Assembly (NCBI GenBank): GCA_002900995.3
Contig: CM035309.1
Span: forward strand, 1-64,000
Direction: 5' to 3'
Source of the DNA: Ganoderma boninense
Taxonomy: Eukaryota > Basidiomycota > Agaricomycetes > Polyporales > Polyporaceae
DNA: 64,000 bases
Both the position numbers and the translations under genes were made by a program. Positions within the stretch are counted from its first letter, which is position 1, and every line of letters starts with the position of its first letter. Below the pieces are notes generated by a model. The model ran no database searches. It was not told where the DNA came from and was given only the letters and a program-made list of their open reading frames with translations. Shown here piece by piece: positions 45,755 to 58,000 of the stretch.

Positions 45755-47490
45755 GTGACTCTTTCTGTCTCTTCTGGACCGGAACGTGCACCACGCAACA
45801 TATCAACCCTCCGACAAAGACCCAACCCCCCGAGTGTCCGCTACCGCAGCATCGAAAACGAAGAGCGCCTTCGCGAGAGCAGGATCGCTACTGTCGGACA
45901 TACACCCGGTGAGTGCATTCCAGCATTTCGCAATGTGGCGGCAGATCCTGTTGTTTCCTGACTGGAAAGAACGTGCGTTCAACGCGCACAAGAGCGTTTG
46001 TCGTTGATGGCGCGTGACTATGCTTCCTGCGGTCACAAAGAGGTGCGGCGCGCAGACGCCTTGTTGGAAGCCTTGTAAGATCCAGCACGCAAGTACGACG
46101 GTTCTCGTGCTATCGCCGGATATACCTCATTTCCGGTCTACGGCATCTGACTCTGCTCACCCGTATTTTGCAGTTACACAGCAGCAGCCGGACGTCCGCG
46201 TTCACGGCTCCCTGACGTAGTGTGCGGGATGCCGCCCTCTCGCGCACGTCGGGCCGCATATGTGCCCAGCAACGAAGCCGCATGGTTCGCGGGCGAAGAT
46301 GACTTCGCTGCGGGGGAAGACAAACAGTTCGGCATAAGTAAGTCAACAGTGGTCCCAGCGTTGCGTTACGCTCACGGTCATGCAGTCGACGAAGGCCAAA
46401 ATGCCGAGAATGTATACCCGACCAACTTGTGAGTTCGAACTAAGCCAAGTTTTTCCTGAACTAACGGCTGTTCAGTGTTTGGGTGTTGTCCCGGTTAACA
46501 TGAAACCTGCAAAACGCGCGCCGTTATCAGCTGGATCGAATGGAAGCCCGACTTGTCGAATCCGTGTGTGGCACGAGGATAGAGAACAAGTAAGTGTACA
46601 GATTTACACGCCGCGCAGACGCTCATGAATGGTCAGTTTGTGTATAAAGCATTGGAGTATACGCGCGCGAAGGACCTAAAAGCAAACCTGAAGTTCGACG
46701 AAGACGATGCCGCGACGGCGATCGTCCTGGAGGGACTTGGCGACGCCGACGAACTCGTGTTAACAGGTCGCACATGTTACTTCGCGGGTGCCGCATTTGA
46801 GGACCTCGCTCTCATCGCGCATATGGCACCGATGGCGTGTCCTTTCCCCCCCTGTTTCCTCGTCAACCGTTTTCGCGACTAGACGTATCTATTCGGCGCA
46901 AAGATGAAGCGCGGAGTCGCGTTTGGATCGCCGCAGAGGTGAGCCGGAAACCCAGCGAGCTATGAGAACAACAGCTGCAAACGTCCACAGAAACCATACC
47001 TATTCTGCAGCCCTGACTGCCTCAAGCAGGGGCAATACACACCACATAAAGACGAGATGCGATGGTGTGGAGGCATGTGCCAGCGATGGTACCATCTCGA
47101 ATGCCTGGGGCAAGGTCGGTTGACTAGCGCAGTCTTCAAACCCGACGAGCGAACTGCAAGATTCTCACAGGATTGGAAACGCTGGGACGGAATCAACAAG
47201 CTCCGGCTTGGAGACGACCCCGCACTGGACGTGGCTACCTAACGACCGGGGTCCATTCTTCACTCGAGACGATCATCGAGGCACTCCGTGAAAAAGGAGT
47301 GTCGTTCAGTCGCACTACCGACCGCGGCGTACCGTCGTTCAGTCAAGCGCTTCAGCAAGTGCTCGAGAAGGAAGACTGGCCCACGAACGTTGTCGACCAA
47401 CTTGCGCGCGAAGTGAAGGCGGCCGCAGACAATGCGGGCAAACAGGAGATCTACAAGTGTGTGGGAGGGAACTGCAGCGCATGGATCTAG
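45755..47490 (+). pseudogene. BAH-PHD-like gene, right-arm copy with frame-disrupting indels
   Basis: Same gene as 42418-40689 in opposite orientation. The BAH-like exon from 46625 (QFVYKALEYTRAKDLKANLK) runs out of frame near 46835, where the left arm is continuous. The PHD-like part starts at about 46975 (CKRPQKPYLFCSPDC) and loses frame near 47213. The last block, from about 47250, ends YKCVGGNCSAWI at 47490. The indels may be real decay or sequencing errors in a low-coverage contig end, because the neighbouring scaffold gap suggests difficult assembly. Confidence 0.6.
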
Positions 47491-47789
47491 CCCCGTGCAC
47501 TAGGAGCTGAATCAAGTCTAGAGCCAGGTTGGCACGATGAGAACGAAGTAATGTAGGTCGTCGGTACAGCGAATAAAGCATAGGCGAATGAGACATGCGT
47601 ACAAGGAACTGTGGTAGCGGGAACACAGCCTAGGGACCCTGGTCGTTGCCCATGGCGAATGCGGCCTGCGCTTTCAAAATGGTACGTCTCAGTTCTGTTG
47701 CCCAGCGGGCGACCGAGTACTCGCAAGGACTAGTTTACACTCGCCGCGGGAAATGCACCATCTACCTTGCGGGATGATGCAGACGTGCT

Positions 47790-48200
47790 CACCGCGAACG
47801 AACGCGATCATGCCTCCGCGCGAATGAACGCATGGTGCCTGCTTGTCGGTCCACGGGCCATGCATGCGCGCGAATGGACGCCCCATGCATCCTCGCGGAT
47901 GAATGCAAGGTGTCTCTGCGCGCACGAACGCACCATGCCTCCGCGCAGATGAACGCATGGTGCCTGCCTGTGGGTCCACGGACCATGCATCCGCGCGGAT
48001 GAACGCAAGGTGTCTCCGCGCGGATGCACGGACCGTGCTTACGCGCGAATGAGCGGACCGTGCCTGCGCGCGCGGATAATGGACGTGCTGCGCGCGACGA
48101 GCGGACCGTGCCTGCGCGCGAATGAGCGGATCGTGCCTGCGCGCGGATGAACGCAAGGTGTCTCCGCGCGGATGCACGGACCGTGCTTACGCGCGAATAC
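47790..48200. repeat. 25-bp CG-rich minisatellite (right arm)
   Basis: Reverse complement of the 40022-40430 array with different unit order and an irregular segment at 48070-48105 (GCGGATAATGGACGTGCTGC), suggesting unequal exchange or assembly error. Confidence 0.85.
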
Positions 48201-48634
48201 GAGAATAGGCAGGGGGCCTTCCTACGCCGGGGCTTGACGCCTTTACGCATGAATGTAGCACGACAGCTTCTGTTTTGGGGTGCGTTCCCAGCCGAAGCAG
48301 GGGGCCTTGAGTGTTGCTCTCAGACACCTTCACACCGCGTCCTCACACTGCAACCTCTGTTCTGCGTGCGGACACTTTACAGTGTCGTCCGCAGACCGCG
48401 ACCGGTGTTCCACGCTCAGACAGCTTCGTAGGTCGTCCGTGCGCGGACTGCTCAATACGTCGTTCGCGCGCGGACGAGCTCTTTTCTCCATGGACGCAAT
48501 CAGTTCCGCTAACCCAGTTGTGGAGTGGGTGTGTCGAAGTTCTCTGGGCTGCGACTCCGAGAGGTTAATTGCTACATCCTGATGGTCTGGTGCTGCGGCG
48601 TCCTCATGTGGGGTTCTCGGGGTTTTTGCTTCTC

Positions 48635-51600
48635 CTCGACGGAGGACAGTTTGCGCAGTTGAATCGTCCGCGATCTTTGGTTTCGGGGGGCTGTCCTCTC
48701 CCCAAACGGGCCTCTTCATCGTTAGGGGAGGAGGTCAACTTGAGAACCATCGAGACAACTTGAGCGTTACCGAGACATCAAAACGGAGTCTCCGTCGTAC
48801 TCTACCAGGATGATTGCACCCCACTGGTGCAGCCTCGGCTCGCAAATCATGTCCTTCGTAACCTAACATGTGACCCTCACTGGCACTCCCGCACCTCCCG
48901 CCACGTTCGTAGGACGCTACTTTGCACTCTGGTTTCGTGCTAGGGAACGCCGTATACGGAACTTACTACGGCGCTAGAATAACTTAACGGCAATCTTACT
49001 CGAGGACCTTCACTCGGAGTCGTTGATGACTCGGAGACTCTGTGAGAATGTTGTTCGAATAGGCCTCCATGGGGCCGCTAGTCCTGATTAATCTCTCGGT
49101 GGTTGTCTTAATGGGACCCTCTTCCGCATCCCCGACACTGACTGGCCCTCGTAGGCGACATCGCAGGTGTCTTGGTAAGGTCCTCAGGCTGCTCTCACGG
49201 GAGGCCTTCTCACAGCCGCCCTAAACCTGTCAGACCTCCGTTCGCAGTCCCGTTCGCCCGGCAATGCAGGCACCTCGATAGGAAGACCGTGCGTTTTGGC
49301 ACTCCAGCTAGCCGGGCCGATTTCAATACATTTTGGTATTTTTGCGGTCCAGGATCGTTTTTGCAGTCGAGCCGTCCGTGATGCTTGATTTGGGGGGATT
49401 TGGCACAATCCCAAACCCGCCTCTCCTTTGTTGGGGCAAAGTCAACTTGAGCGCCGTCGAGACAACTCGAGCGCCATCGACGACATCGCGATGGAGTCTT
49501 CGTCATGCTAGCAGGACTCTGACGCAGTACTTCTCAATATATAGATCATCTGTCCATATTTGGTCCACACGAAGCCTTCGTATTCAGTACGGCTCGTACG
49601 TACCCAACTTCGCCACTTTCGTACTCAGAGCTCGTATATTGCACTCCGCACCGATCGGAAAACGATCTCGGGGCCGTTCTCTAGGAAGATTGCCGCGGTG
49701 ATCAGCGGTTCCTGACGACGACTCCTTTCCACTCTCGAGACGCCGGTTTGTGGGGTGGGAGTACGGGCGGGTGTTTTGTTCAGTCCGGTTTGCTCTCGAG
49801 AAAACGCGCGGCGAGGAGTACGGGCAAGTCTCGTGGGGCCGTTTCAAGGCAACGATTGCGCGGGATTCAGGTTCTAGACGACGACTCCTTTCACTCTTCG
49901 AGACGCCGGTTTCGCTGGGGTGGGAGTACGGGCGGTGTCTCGTGGGTGTTTGTTCAGCCGGTTTTGCTTCGAGAAAATAACGCGGGCGGGGTGCGGGAGG
50001 GGAGTACGGGACGCAGGTCTCAATTCTACCAACGAGACGCCTTGCGGCAGGAAGACCGACGGTGGCCGGGCGAGAGTACGGACGTAGGTCACATGGTGCC
50101 CTGCTAAACACATGGTCAGTCCCATGATTGTCAGCGATACCCAGGGCGAGAGTGCCGCCGAGCGATGAATCTCCAAACGAGACTCCCTTTGAATGTCCAA
50201 ACGCCCATTTTGCTGCGATTTGTGAATGTCTTCACTAGACCTTCTTCCGGCGATCACCGACGCTCGGAGGGAAGTGGTGTCTTCGCAGGACCTCAGGATA
50301 CTCTCACTTGACTCTCACGGGAAACCTTCTCAAATATAACCGCCCTCGATCTCTCCATAGTCGGTTCGCTGGCCCGTTCGCGGGGGCAATGCGAGTACGT
50401 TGTCAGTGCCGCAGCTTGTGGCCTATGTAATATCTGGAAGGGGTTGTGGCTTCTCAGGTCGTGCGAAATAACTTCGCGCAGATCCAATCGTCGGCGCCGC
50501 AAGAGTGCTCGGAAAGTGTTGGGATTGAGGGTGTCTGCTCATAACTTCGAAATACTGGAAATGGTGATTTGATACCGGAAGAACCGAGTTGGATATGGAA
50601 GACAGACCTTGCACACTGAACTCCGAGTGGGCTTGAACGGTCTGAGTTTGCGAATCTGTTGAATATATTAAACTTGCATGAGGTCCTAAAACGAAGCTGC
50701 CAAGAAGAAAGCACTCGCTTGTACCTTCGTGTGCCGCAGTCGTGAAAACGACGCCCTTGGACGTCCGAATATGGAAATCGAAGCGCCCCAAAATGGCCGC
50801 CCAACGTCCTCGGACGCGGACCTCCACCCCAGCGCGCCATTTTTTTCATTCGACTGCGCTCAGACTGCTTGTCCTCCAATGCCATCACGGGCTGCCGATT
50901 CTCAAGTAGAAGCTCTCGCTAATACTTAGGTATTTCGCCAATGATAATTTGCGAGCAGTTGTTCACCATGCTTAGTGTCCCGCTACTCTTTGGCACCTTC
51001 CCGCTGCGTTTAAGCAGCTGCAGACTCTCGATTTCTAGACTCCGCAGTGTACGACTCCTAGATCTGGGCCAGCTTCACAAATACGCGACATCATGAGACC
51101 CACTTTCGCAATCCACGATGCAATTGACGAGATGACGAGATGACCAGGGAGGGGAGAAGGGGGATGGGCGAAGGATGGGGGATGAACGTCGGGTTCGTAG
51201 GGACAGGTAAGCCCATTTTTATAACGTTCCAACGCCATCCTTCCTGCTCTTGTTTTGACGACTACGGTGCCCTGCCACCCTACCATCGTCGGGTGGCACC
51301 TCCAAATCGTTGCGTCCCCAGCTTTTCAGCCCCGACCCGTGAGTGGCATCTCCTTCAGCATTTCCTCTCCAACATGCGCCCTCTCCCTCGTTCAAGGCCA
51401 TCCATTGTATGTTGTATCAACCGCCTCCAACCGGGTTGTGTCTATGGTGTTACATGCTCACCACCCCATGCTCGTCCAGACCTCTATCACATTTCGATCG
51501 TGTCACTCGCCTTGAATAACTCCCCGCTACACTTCGATACTGTCCAACAACGGCAACTCTTATGGTCACCGTCGTCTCTAGACTGCCTGCAGCCCCCCAG

Positions 51601-54140
51601 GTACACCCCTCCTATCGCCACACACCATCAATTTCAGGACCAACTTGATCTTCGACGATGTCGAATTCTCCGTTCCGTCACCTGTTCCGAGGAGCTCTGT
51701 TGACGGCCCTTCCGCGCCCTCGAGAGGCCTGTGTCGTTCGAAGGTCGACATTCTGCTGGTCCACGGATTTGCTGGGAGCTCTACCCAACCCCTGGGATCG
51801 TCAAGCCCTTGTCGGACTCTTGGACGGCTGGGGCGCGCAACAAGTTCGTCACTCTCGACAAGGCTTTTATCGCCACCGCTGCCACCTTTCACAAACGTCC
51901 TCGCCTACAACACCACCTTTATCGGCGAAAAGATCAGCCACCTCCTGATGTCACTCCTCCTCGAGGTCGCTCCCCCCTTTCATGTCGTCTCGTGTACTCG
52001 CTATCGCGACCGCAAGTTGTGTTCTGACGCCCCTCATCTATCGAACTGGCCTTCTATGATGTCGACGCCTACCCCTCTCTCTCACCCATGGCTGGTTCGA
52101 GATGCTCCGTCAAGACCCGCTCTGCCCCATCTATGAGCCCGCACGCGTACCAATTCATGGCCACGCACACCGTGCGCACCATCTTCACGTCTGTTCGACA
52201 ACACTGGACCACGCACCCTCCTACCTCCTCACCCGCTCTATCCGTACGCTATCCTATCGCGCACCCGCCACGCACTCCGACATCAAGCCTCTATTAACGG
52301 TGCGATCGCCCAATCATCACTGTCTCTGTCGCAGGACTGTCCATCTCACCGCCTAGATTAGCATCAGATCCTCTCGCCGTTCATATGCACTCTTATCGTC
52401 CTCTTTGTGTTCGTACAGAGAGCACCATTCTATCAGTACACACCTGTCTTATTCCAAGTCCCCTGCCTCGCAGACTTGTCTTTACTCGGCCTTTCGCGGC
52501 TGCGTTTTGCGCGTTTAAGCCTCGATAGCATCCCTTGAATGCAGCTCTTGTCATCCTTCAAGTTGCATCGGGCTCCGTGTGCCCCTCGTCATCTTCTCAC
52601 CGTCTCTTGCCTTCCCTCATCATCTTTCATATCACCATCTCTCTCTCTCCTCGCACCCTGTTTCTATTCCCGCCTCTATTTTTGACCTGCAGGCTCCTAG
52701 CTATATAGAGCACCCGAGTGTCTCACACCTGTACTCTGCACCTTCCCTCTCCATCATCCTCCCGTTTGCGCACGCCACACGGGTCGCGATGCGTCCCTCT
52801 CTGCTCTAAGCCTCTCCTCCAGCCGCACCGCCCAACCTCCACATCATGCACAACTCCTCCGACTGGACGCCCAACCTCGTTTCTTGACCCTCAGCAATCT
52901 TCCGGGCTCGCTGTGGGTGCGAAAGCGATCGGGTACACCAAATCTCGACTGCGTCCACGTTGGTCAACGCACTACCAAGGCGATGGCATCTTGCCGTCCC
53001 CCACGACGGGTCTTCAGGCCGTCGGAAAACACGCCTACAATTACCCATCACTTCCCCCCGCAGGCTCGCTTCCATCGCCTCTCCATGTTTGTCCACTCCA
53101 ACCTCCAAGGCGAGTCCCTCATGGGCCGCCTCCGCTCGATTTCGCCGCACCCCAATCACATCGAGCGCAGCGCGCGAGAAGAGAAATACACTACCCCGAT
53201 CACTGTGTCCGACTACAGCGACGGAGACGACGAGGGAGGGTCTGCGCGTACGCACGCAGCTTCACGAAAAGAGCTCGCCGGAGACGGCGAATCAGCGCCC
53301 GCGAAATGAGCAAAAAAGCTTGGTTCGTAGTCGTCGTCCTTGCTTCATACCCCCACCCCTGCCCCTCCTTGGCTTGCGCGCGATGCATCTCGCCCTCGCC
53401 CCGAGGCCCCATTCCATGCCGCATCCAGGTCNNNNNNNNNNNNNNNNNNNNNNNNNNNNNNNNNNNNNNNNNNNNNNNNNNNNNNNNNNNNNNNNNNNNN
53501 NNNNNNNNNNNNNNNNNNNNNNNNNNNNNNNCGCCCCTCCTTCATTATAACCCACTCCTCTTCGGGTCTCTTACACTTCCGTTGCCAACCCGCCGTCCTT
53601 TCCATCAGACACTTCTCTTCAAATTCACTGAACGCCTTCTCCCGTCGTCCCATCCTCCCTCTCCCCCGGCGTCCCTCCTTACCCTTGCTTATCCTCTTGC
53701 CCCTTCTGTCTTTGTCATGTCACCTAGTGCTTTCCAATATATTTCCCTTACTCTCTCTCACTTGTGCACATTCTCACTTCAATATTGTCACATTCGTCGA
53801 CGGTAGGTTTTTCCTCTCGCGCTATTCACACACTAACAAACTTCCATATACCTGTCACCTACAGATCTAACCCTTTTTATCCCCTTCTTTTCCTTTTCAA
53901 ACACCCTGTTCTCCACACAGATTTTTCATTCCTATACTTGCTCCCTCCCTCAAAACACTCTCTCATCATCTTGTCGTTTCATTCTGCTTCATATTGTGAC
54001 TTTGGTTTGATTTGTCGCAGAGTCCTTTGATTCCCGCTAGTTGAACTTATGGTGCCAATCGTACTTATATATTCACCGCCGATGTCATGGTACACATACT
54101 GTTTGCTAACATTGATTATACACTGTTGTCATGTCGCGTC
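48635..54140. other. Region without a convincing gene
   Basis: 48650-48810 and 49365-49510 are diverged copies of one sequence (shared GTCAACTTGAG and CGAGACAACTTGAGCG/CGAGACAACTCGAGCG). 49717-50040 has two degenerate units of about 160 bp with GACGACTCCTTTC and GTGGGAGTACGGGCGG. 51640-52360 has codon-like composition split over frames and may be a decayed gene. 52560-54020 is pyrimidine-rich. A 100-N gap is included. Confidence 0.45.
53432..53531. other. Scaffold gap, 100 N
   Basis: Exactly 100 undetermined bases in pyrimidine-rich, non-coding sequence. Confidence 0.99.
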
Positions 54141-54149
54141 CTGAGGTGA

Positions 54150-54252
54150 TGCGAAGTCGCGGTCTATCCGTGACTTCGCAATCTTTGGCTCCCACGCTTA
54201 TCATTTTGGGCGCTTGATTCTTGGCGAAGTGACGGTGCGACCGTCACTTCGC
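54150..54252. repeat. Two type-1 palindromes
   Basis: 54150-54180 (GCGAAGTCGCGG...CCGTGACTTCGC) and 54224-54252 (GCGAAGTGACGG...CCGTCACTTCGC). These are the module-1 motif, 41 kb away from module 1 and about 80 bp before the Penelope element. Confidence 0.88.
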
Positions 54253-54331
54253 ACATTTTCGCCCAAATGGTCACTCTAACCCGACTCTAACCCGCATACC
54301 CCCCTACTTTACACCCTATAAATTACTAATG

Positions 54332-54401
54332 GCAGCCCTGATGAGCCTCTATAAAGGCGAAACAGGCTGCGGTAGGAAGATCCCTACCGCCTGTCGGCTG
54401 C
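54332..54401 (+). ncRNA. Hammerhead ribozyme 3 (type I)
   Basis: Same sequence and fold as ribozyme 1; predicted cleavage after 54395. The pLTR that should precede it is missing, so this copy marks the 5' truncation point of the insertion. Confidence 0.9.
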
Positions 54402-54873
54402 TTCGCCTTAGTCGCGCTCACGCTCGCTTCGCTCGCGTTCGCGCTCCTCCCTAACCCTAACTCTAACCTACCCGCCCCAACGCTAAGTACGTTGAGGAGG
54501 TACGGCGCTTAATCAGCACGTGCCTCATCAGGTGAGTGTTGTATCACGTGGGGTCTGGTAGTCACATGCTACGTCATGTGCCCAAGAGGCACGTGAACAC
54601 GCGCGTCGCGAACGTGACTCATCACATGACCCACTGGCGATACGGGCGCTCGGCTACCGCCGAGCGAAGGCGCCAGATGGTCAGGTGATGTGGACTCGGG
54701 CCGAAGTAGTCAGAACTGCTGATCTCGTTGCCTTCGGCAACTCGGCAGTTGCTCCGTCCGTCCGGCAACGGACGACGGCGTCGGGATTCCGTCATTGTTG
54801 ATGACCATGTCCGATCGGAGGTTTAGTCACCTCCTCACGTGTCGGATACGGGATAGACACGGAATTACTAATG

Positions 54874-54943
54874 GCAGCCCTGATGAGCCTCTATAAAGGC
54901 GAAACAGGCTGCGGTAGGAAGATCCCTACCGCCTGTCGGCTGC
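54874..54943 (+). ncRNA. Hammerhead ribozyme 4 (type I)
   Basis: Identical core and stems; predicted cleavage after 54937, about 100 nt before the reverse transcriptase frame, a position that could define the 5' end of the element RNA. Confidence 0.92.
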
Positions 54944-55041
54944 TTCGCCTTAGTCGCGCTCACGCTCGCTTCGCTCGCGTTCGCGCTCCTCCCTAACCCC
55001 TTTCGAGCACCTCCCTCCCAAGCATCCACCAATCGCCCTCC

Positions 55042-58000
55042 ATGTCCCACGCCCCCCTCTCCTCCTTTGCTTCCTCTTCCTCTTCCCTGTCGTCCGCGCT
55101 TGCGGCGGCATCGGCCAGTGTGGAGGCAGCGCACTTACCTGCGTGGTCCAAGGAAACACTGCGAGGCGCGCACCTCCCCGAGGACCGCCTCAATGCGCTC
55201 GCCACGGAGTCCGAGCACTCCGCGGCCTTCGTTCGAAGGCTCGCCTTCAACGATGCGCGCTCGGTAGCGGACCTGTGTCAACAGGTCCCGGTAAACTACC
55301 GGCTCTCCCTGTCGGAGGCGATCCGCCACATCGCCGATCTCGCTGAAAAGCGGGTGAACGTCAGGTCCGCCATCGCTAGGGCGGAGGCTGCGCAAACGGC
55401 CGAGAAGGCGCTCCCCGCTCTCACGCTTAAAGTTCCGGTGTTGCAGCCGACGCGTGAGTACAGAGATGCGGGGAAGTGGGCGCCCGTCGAGACTCAGGTC
55501 AAGGCGGCCATCGCCACGGCCCAGGCCGAGGTCTCGCGGCTCAACCTTGCTATGCACAAGGACGAGCTAGCCCACTTCGACGCGCTCCTCTCCAGGGACG
55601 CGACCCTGGCCACGCTCAAGGATGCCGGTGAAGTCCGGTTCAAGGAGCTGGTCCAGTCCCACCAGGAACCCGTGCTCGAGTGGGCGGTGCCGTCTCCGGA
55701 TGGTGCCGAGCCCATGGAGCCAGAGTGGTCGGCCGTCAGGCCGGCCGGTGCGAGGGACTCTCGGGTCGCAGGTTGGCGCGTGTCGCCGACTATCGAAATG
55801 GAGTGGGAGAAACTCCTCCGTGACCTTCCCTTCCTCGCGATCCGCGCCGTCGGCATCGTCGAGAATCGCGATCTTGCAATGAAGATCAAGATCGAGAAGA
55901 AGGCCGCGGTCGAGAAGACCGCTGAGCAGGCGATGCCGCAGGTGGCCCAGGCCGGGCCATCCGTGCAGTCCCTCGTGGACAAGGCCGTCGCCGGCAAAGT
56001 CAAGTCGCTTGAGGCCCAGGTCAAGAAGGCGAGTCCGTCCGTTCGTTCGCGACTGATTCCGCTTATTAACAACCTTTCAGGTCACGCTCGAGACCAAAAA
56101 GGCAAAGGCCGCCAAGCAGTCCGCCGCCAAGACCCTCAAGAAGAAGGTCTCGCCGAAGCCCAACGCCCAGACCAAGAAGTCGGTCGCGTCGGGCTCGACG
56201 AAGAAGGCCGCCGCGGGCAAGAGCAACAAGTCCAACGCCGCCGGCAACAAGAAGGACAAGGGCAAGGGACGCGCCAGTACGTATATGGCCGCCCTCGTAC
56301 TTTGCCGGACAGGATACTAACTCTATCGCACTCGCAACAGATTGATTACGTGCTCCGGAATGCCCCGATCGGTATCATCGAGGCGTCCCGCTTCTCGGAC
56401 TACGTACATACGTCGCCGGGTGTAGTTGTACCTGAACGCATCGCATATTCGCTCTCCGTCGGACTTAAATATATGTATCACCAGCCTCGAAACTCTGAAT
56501 TAATTATGCGTGCTTATAATGATTTCGACCGGCGAATTAGATGGCGTATCTTCTTCGCTTTTAAGGAAGGGCTGGATCAACCTTATGATCCTGATTATGA
56601 CGTAGTGCGTGAGCGGGCCAACCGCCCACCACCGCGTCTGGCAACTTGGCTCGAAAAGGGACTCCAATTGGGTAGGCGCTTCGTTCAGGATACGATCGCC
56701 AAGATCCCGGAGGATGACGGTGTGGCACCTTACAAAACGCTCAGCCCATCGCCAACCGAAATAAGAGCTTTTCTTAACGAGCGTAACTATGTCGTTACTC
56801 TCACCGATAAGAATTTGGGACTCGCCGTGTCAGAGCGTACCTGGCTTCATAAGGAAACGTTAAAGCTGTTAAGTAATACGAACGATTATGTACCTATTAA
56901 CTTATTAATGGCAAATGCGAAATTTAACGATAAACAAACACGAATTCGGGAGATAGCTAAAATTGTGGACAACATTCCCGAATGGGCTCAACTCAAGATC
57001 GATAAGTTCTTGTGCTCCAAATTCACGACCTCTGGGGAGTCGCACCTGTATCCGATATTCTACGGGATTCCTAAAATTCACAAGAATCCTGCAGGATTTC
57101 GGCCGATAATCCCGTGCCACTCCGTCGTATTTGGGCCCGCTGCTAAATTCGTGTCAAAGCAACTTAAACCTCTTATTCAAGCGGCGCCAACCGTTATTCA
57201 CGGATCCAAAGACTTGGTGTCAAAATTAAGTAAGCTACAACTTCCTAGACTTAACGTCGGCGAAAGGTGGTACTTAGTCACCGGCGACGTCGTCGCATTT
57301 TATCCGAACGTTCCACTGAAAAAATGCTTGGACATCGTATACCAAGCATGGCTAGACTTCACGTTCGATCCTTTAGTGTTTAATACGACGGAAGAGGAGC
57401 ACGGCCCCGGCTGCAAAGGTCCCGACTTGCGCAGAAGGGCCGAGGTCTTCCGACGTTGTCTAGAAGTTGGTAATACAGATTTGATAACTAAATACCAGGG
57501 TAACCTATACCTTCAAAAGCGAGGCCTTGCTATGGGCGTCGCGGATTCTCCAGACTTGGCAAACCTTTACGGCTGCCACTTCGAAGCGAAGGCTGGTATT
57601 ATGACCGATGAACGCGTTGCGTTCTACGGTCGCTACATTGATGATTGCTTCAGTATAGTTCGCGCTAAGAGTAGTGACGAGGCCGAACGTTATATAGATT
57701 CAAAAATTAGATTCGATGGCTGTCAAATCTTATGGGATTCTTCTCCACTGCGGTGTAACTTTTTAGACGCAACCTTCTACTTCAACGAGCGCGGAACGAA
57801 GTTAGAATGGCGACCGTATCGCAAAGGAAAGAACCATTTAGAACGAATTCCTTGGATATCACACCATCCCCTGGATGTTAAACGCGGTACTTTTACCGGT
57901 GAGATGTCACGGTTAGCGACGCTCAGTAGTACTTATTCCGTCTACTTGGAGTCCGTGCACGACTTGGTATGTCTGTACGTCAAGCGGGGCTACCCACAAG

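Larger units (their letters stand above)
45126..48634 (-). repeat. Right arm of the large inverted repeat
   Basis: Reverse complement of 39562-43054. Small differences are frequent: single-base indels in coding parts (for example near 46325, 46487, 46835 and 47215) and a rearranged array segment near 48070. Confidence 0.9.

Noticed and set aside
51640..52360. Possible protein-coding gene with frames such as FVTLDKAFIATAATFHKRP
   Set aside because: Codon-like segments change frame repeatedly with no matching splice sites and no recognised family; at best a relic.
42469..53806. Open frames that run through the N gaps
   Set aside because: Continuity depends on undetermined bases.
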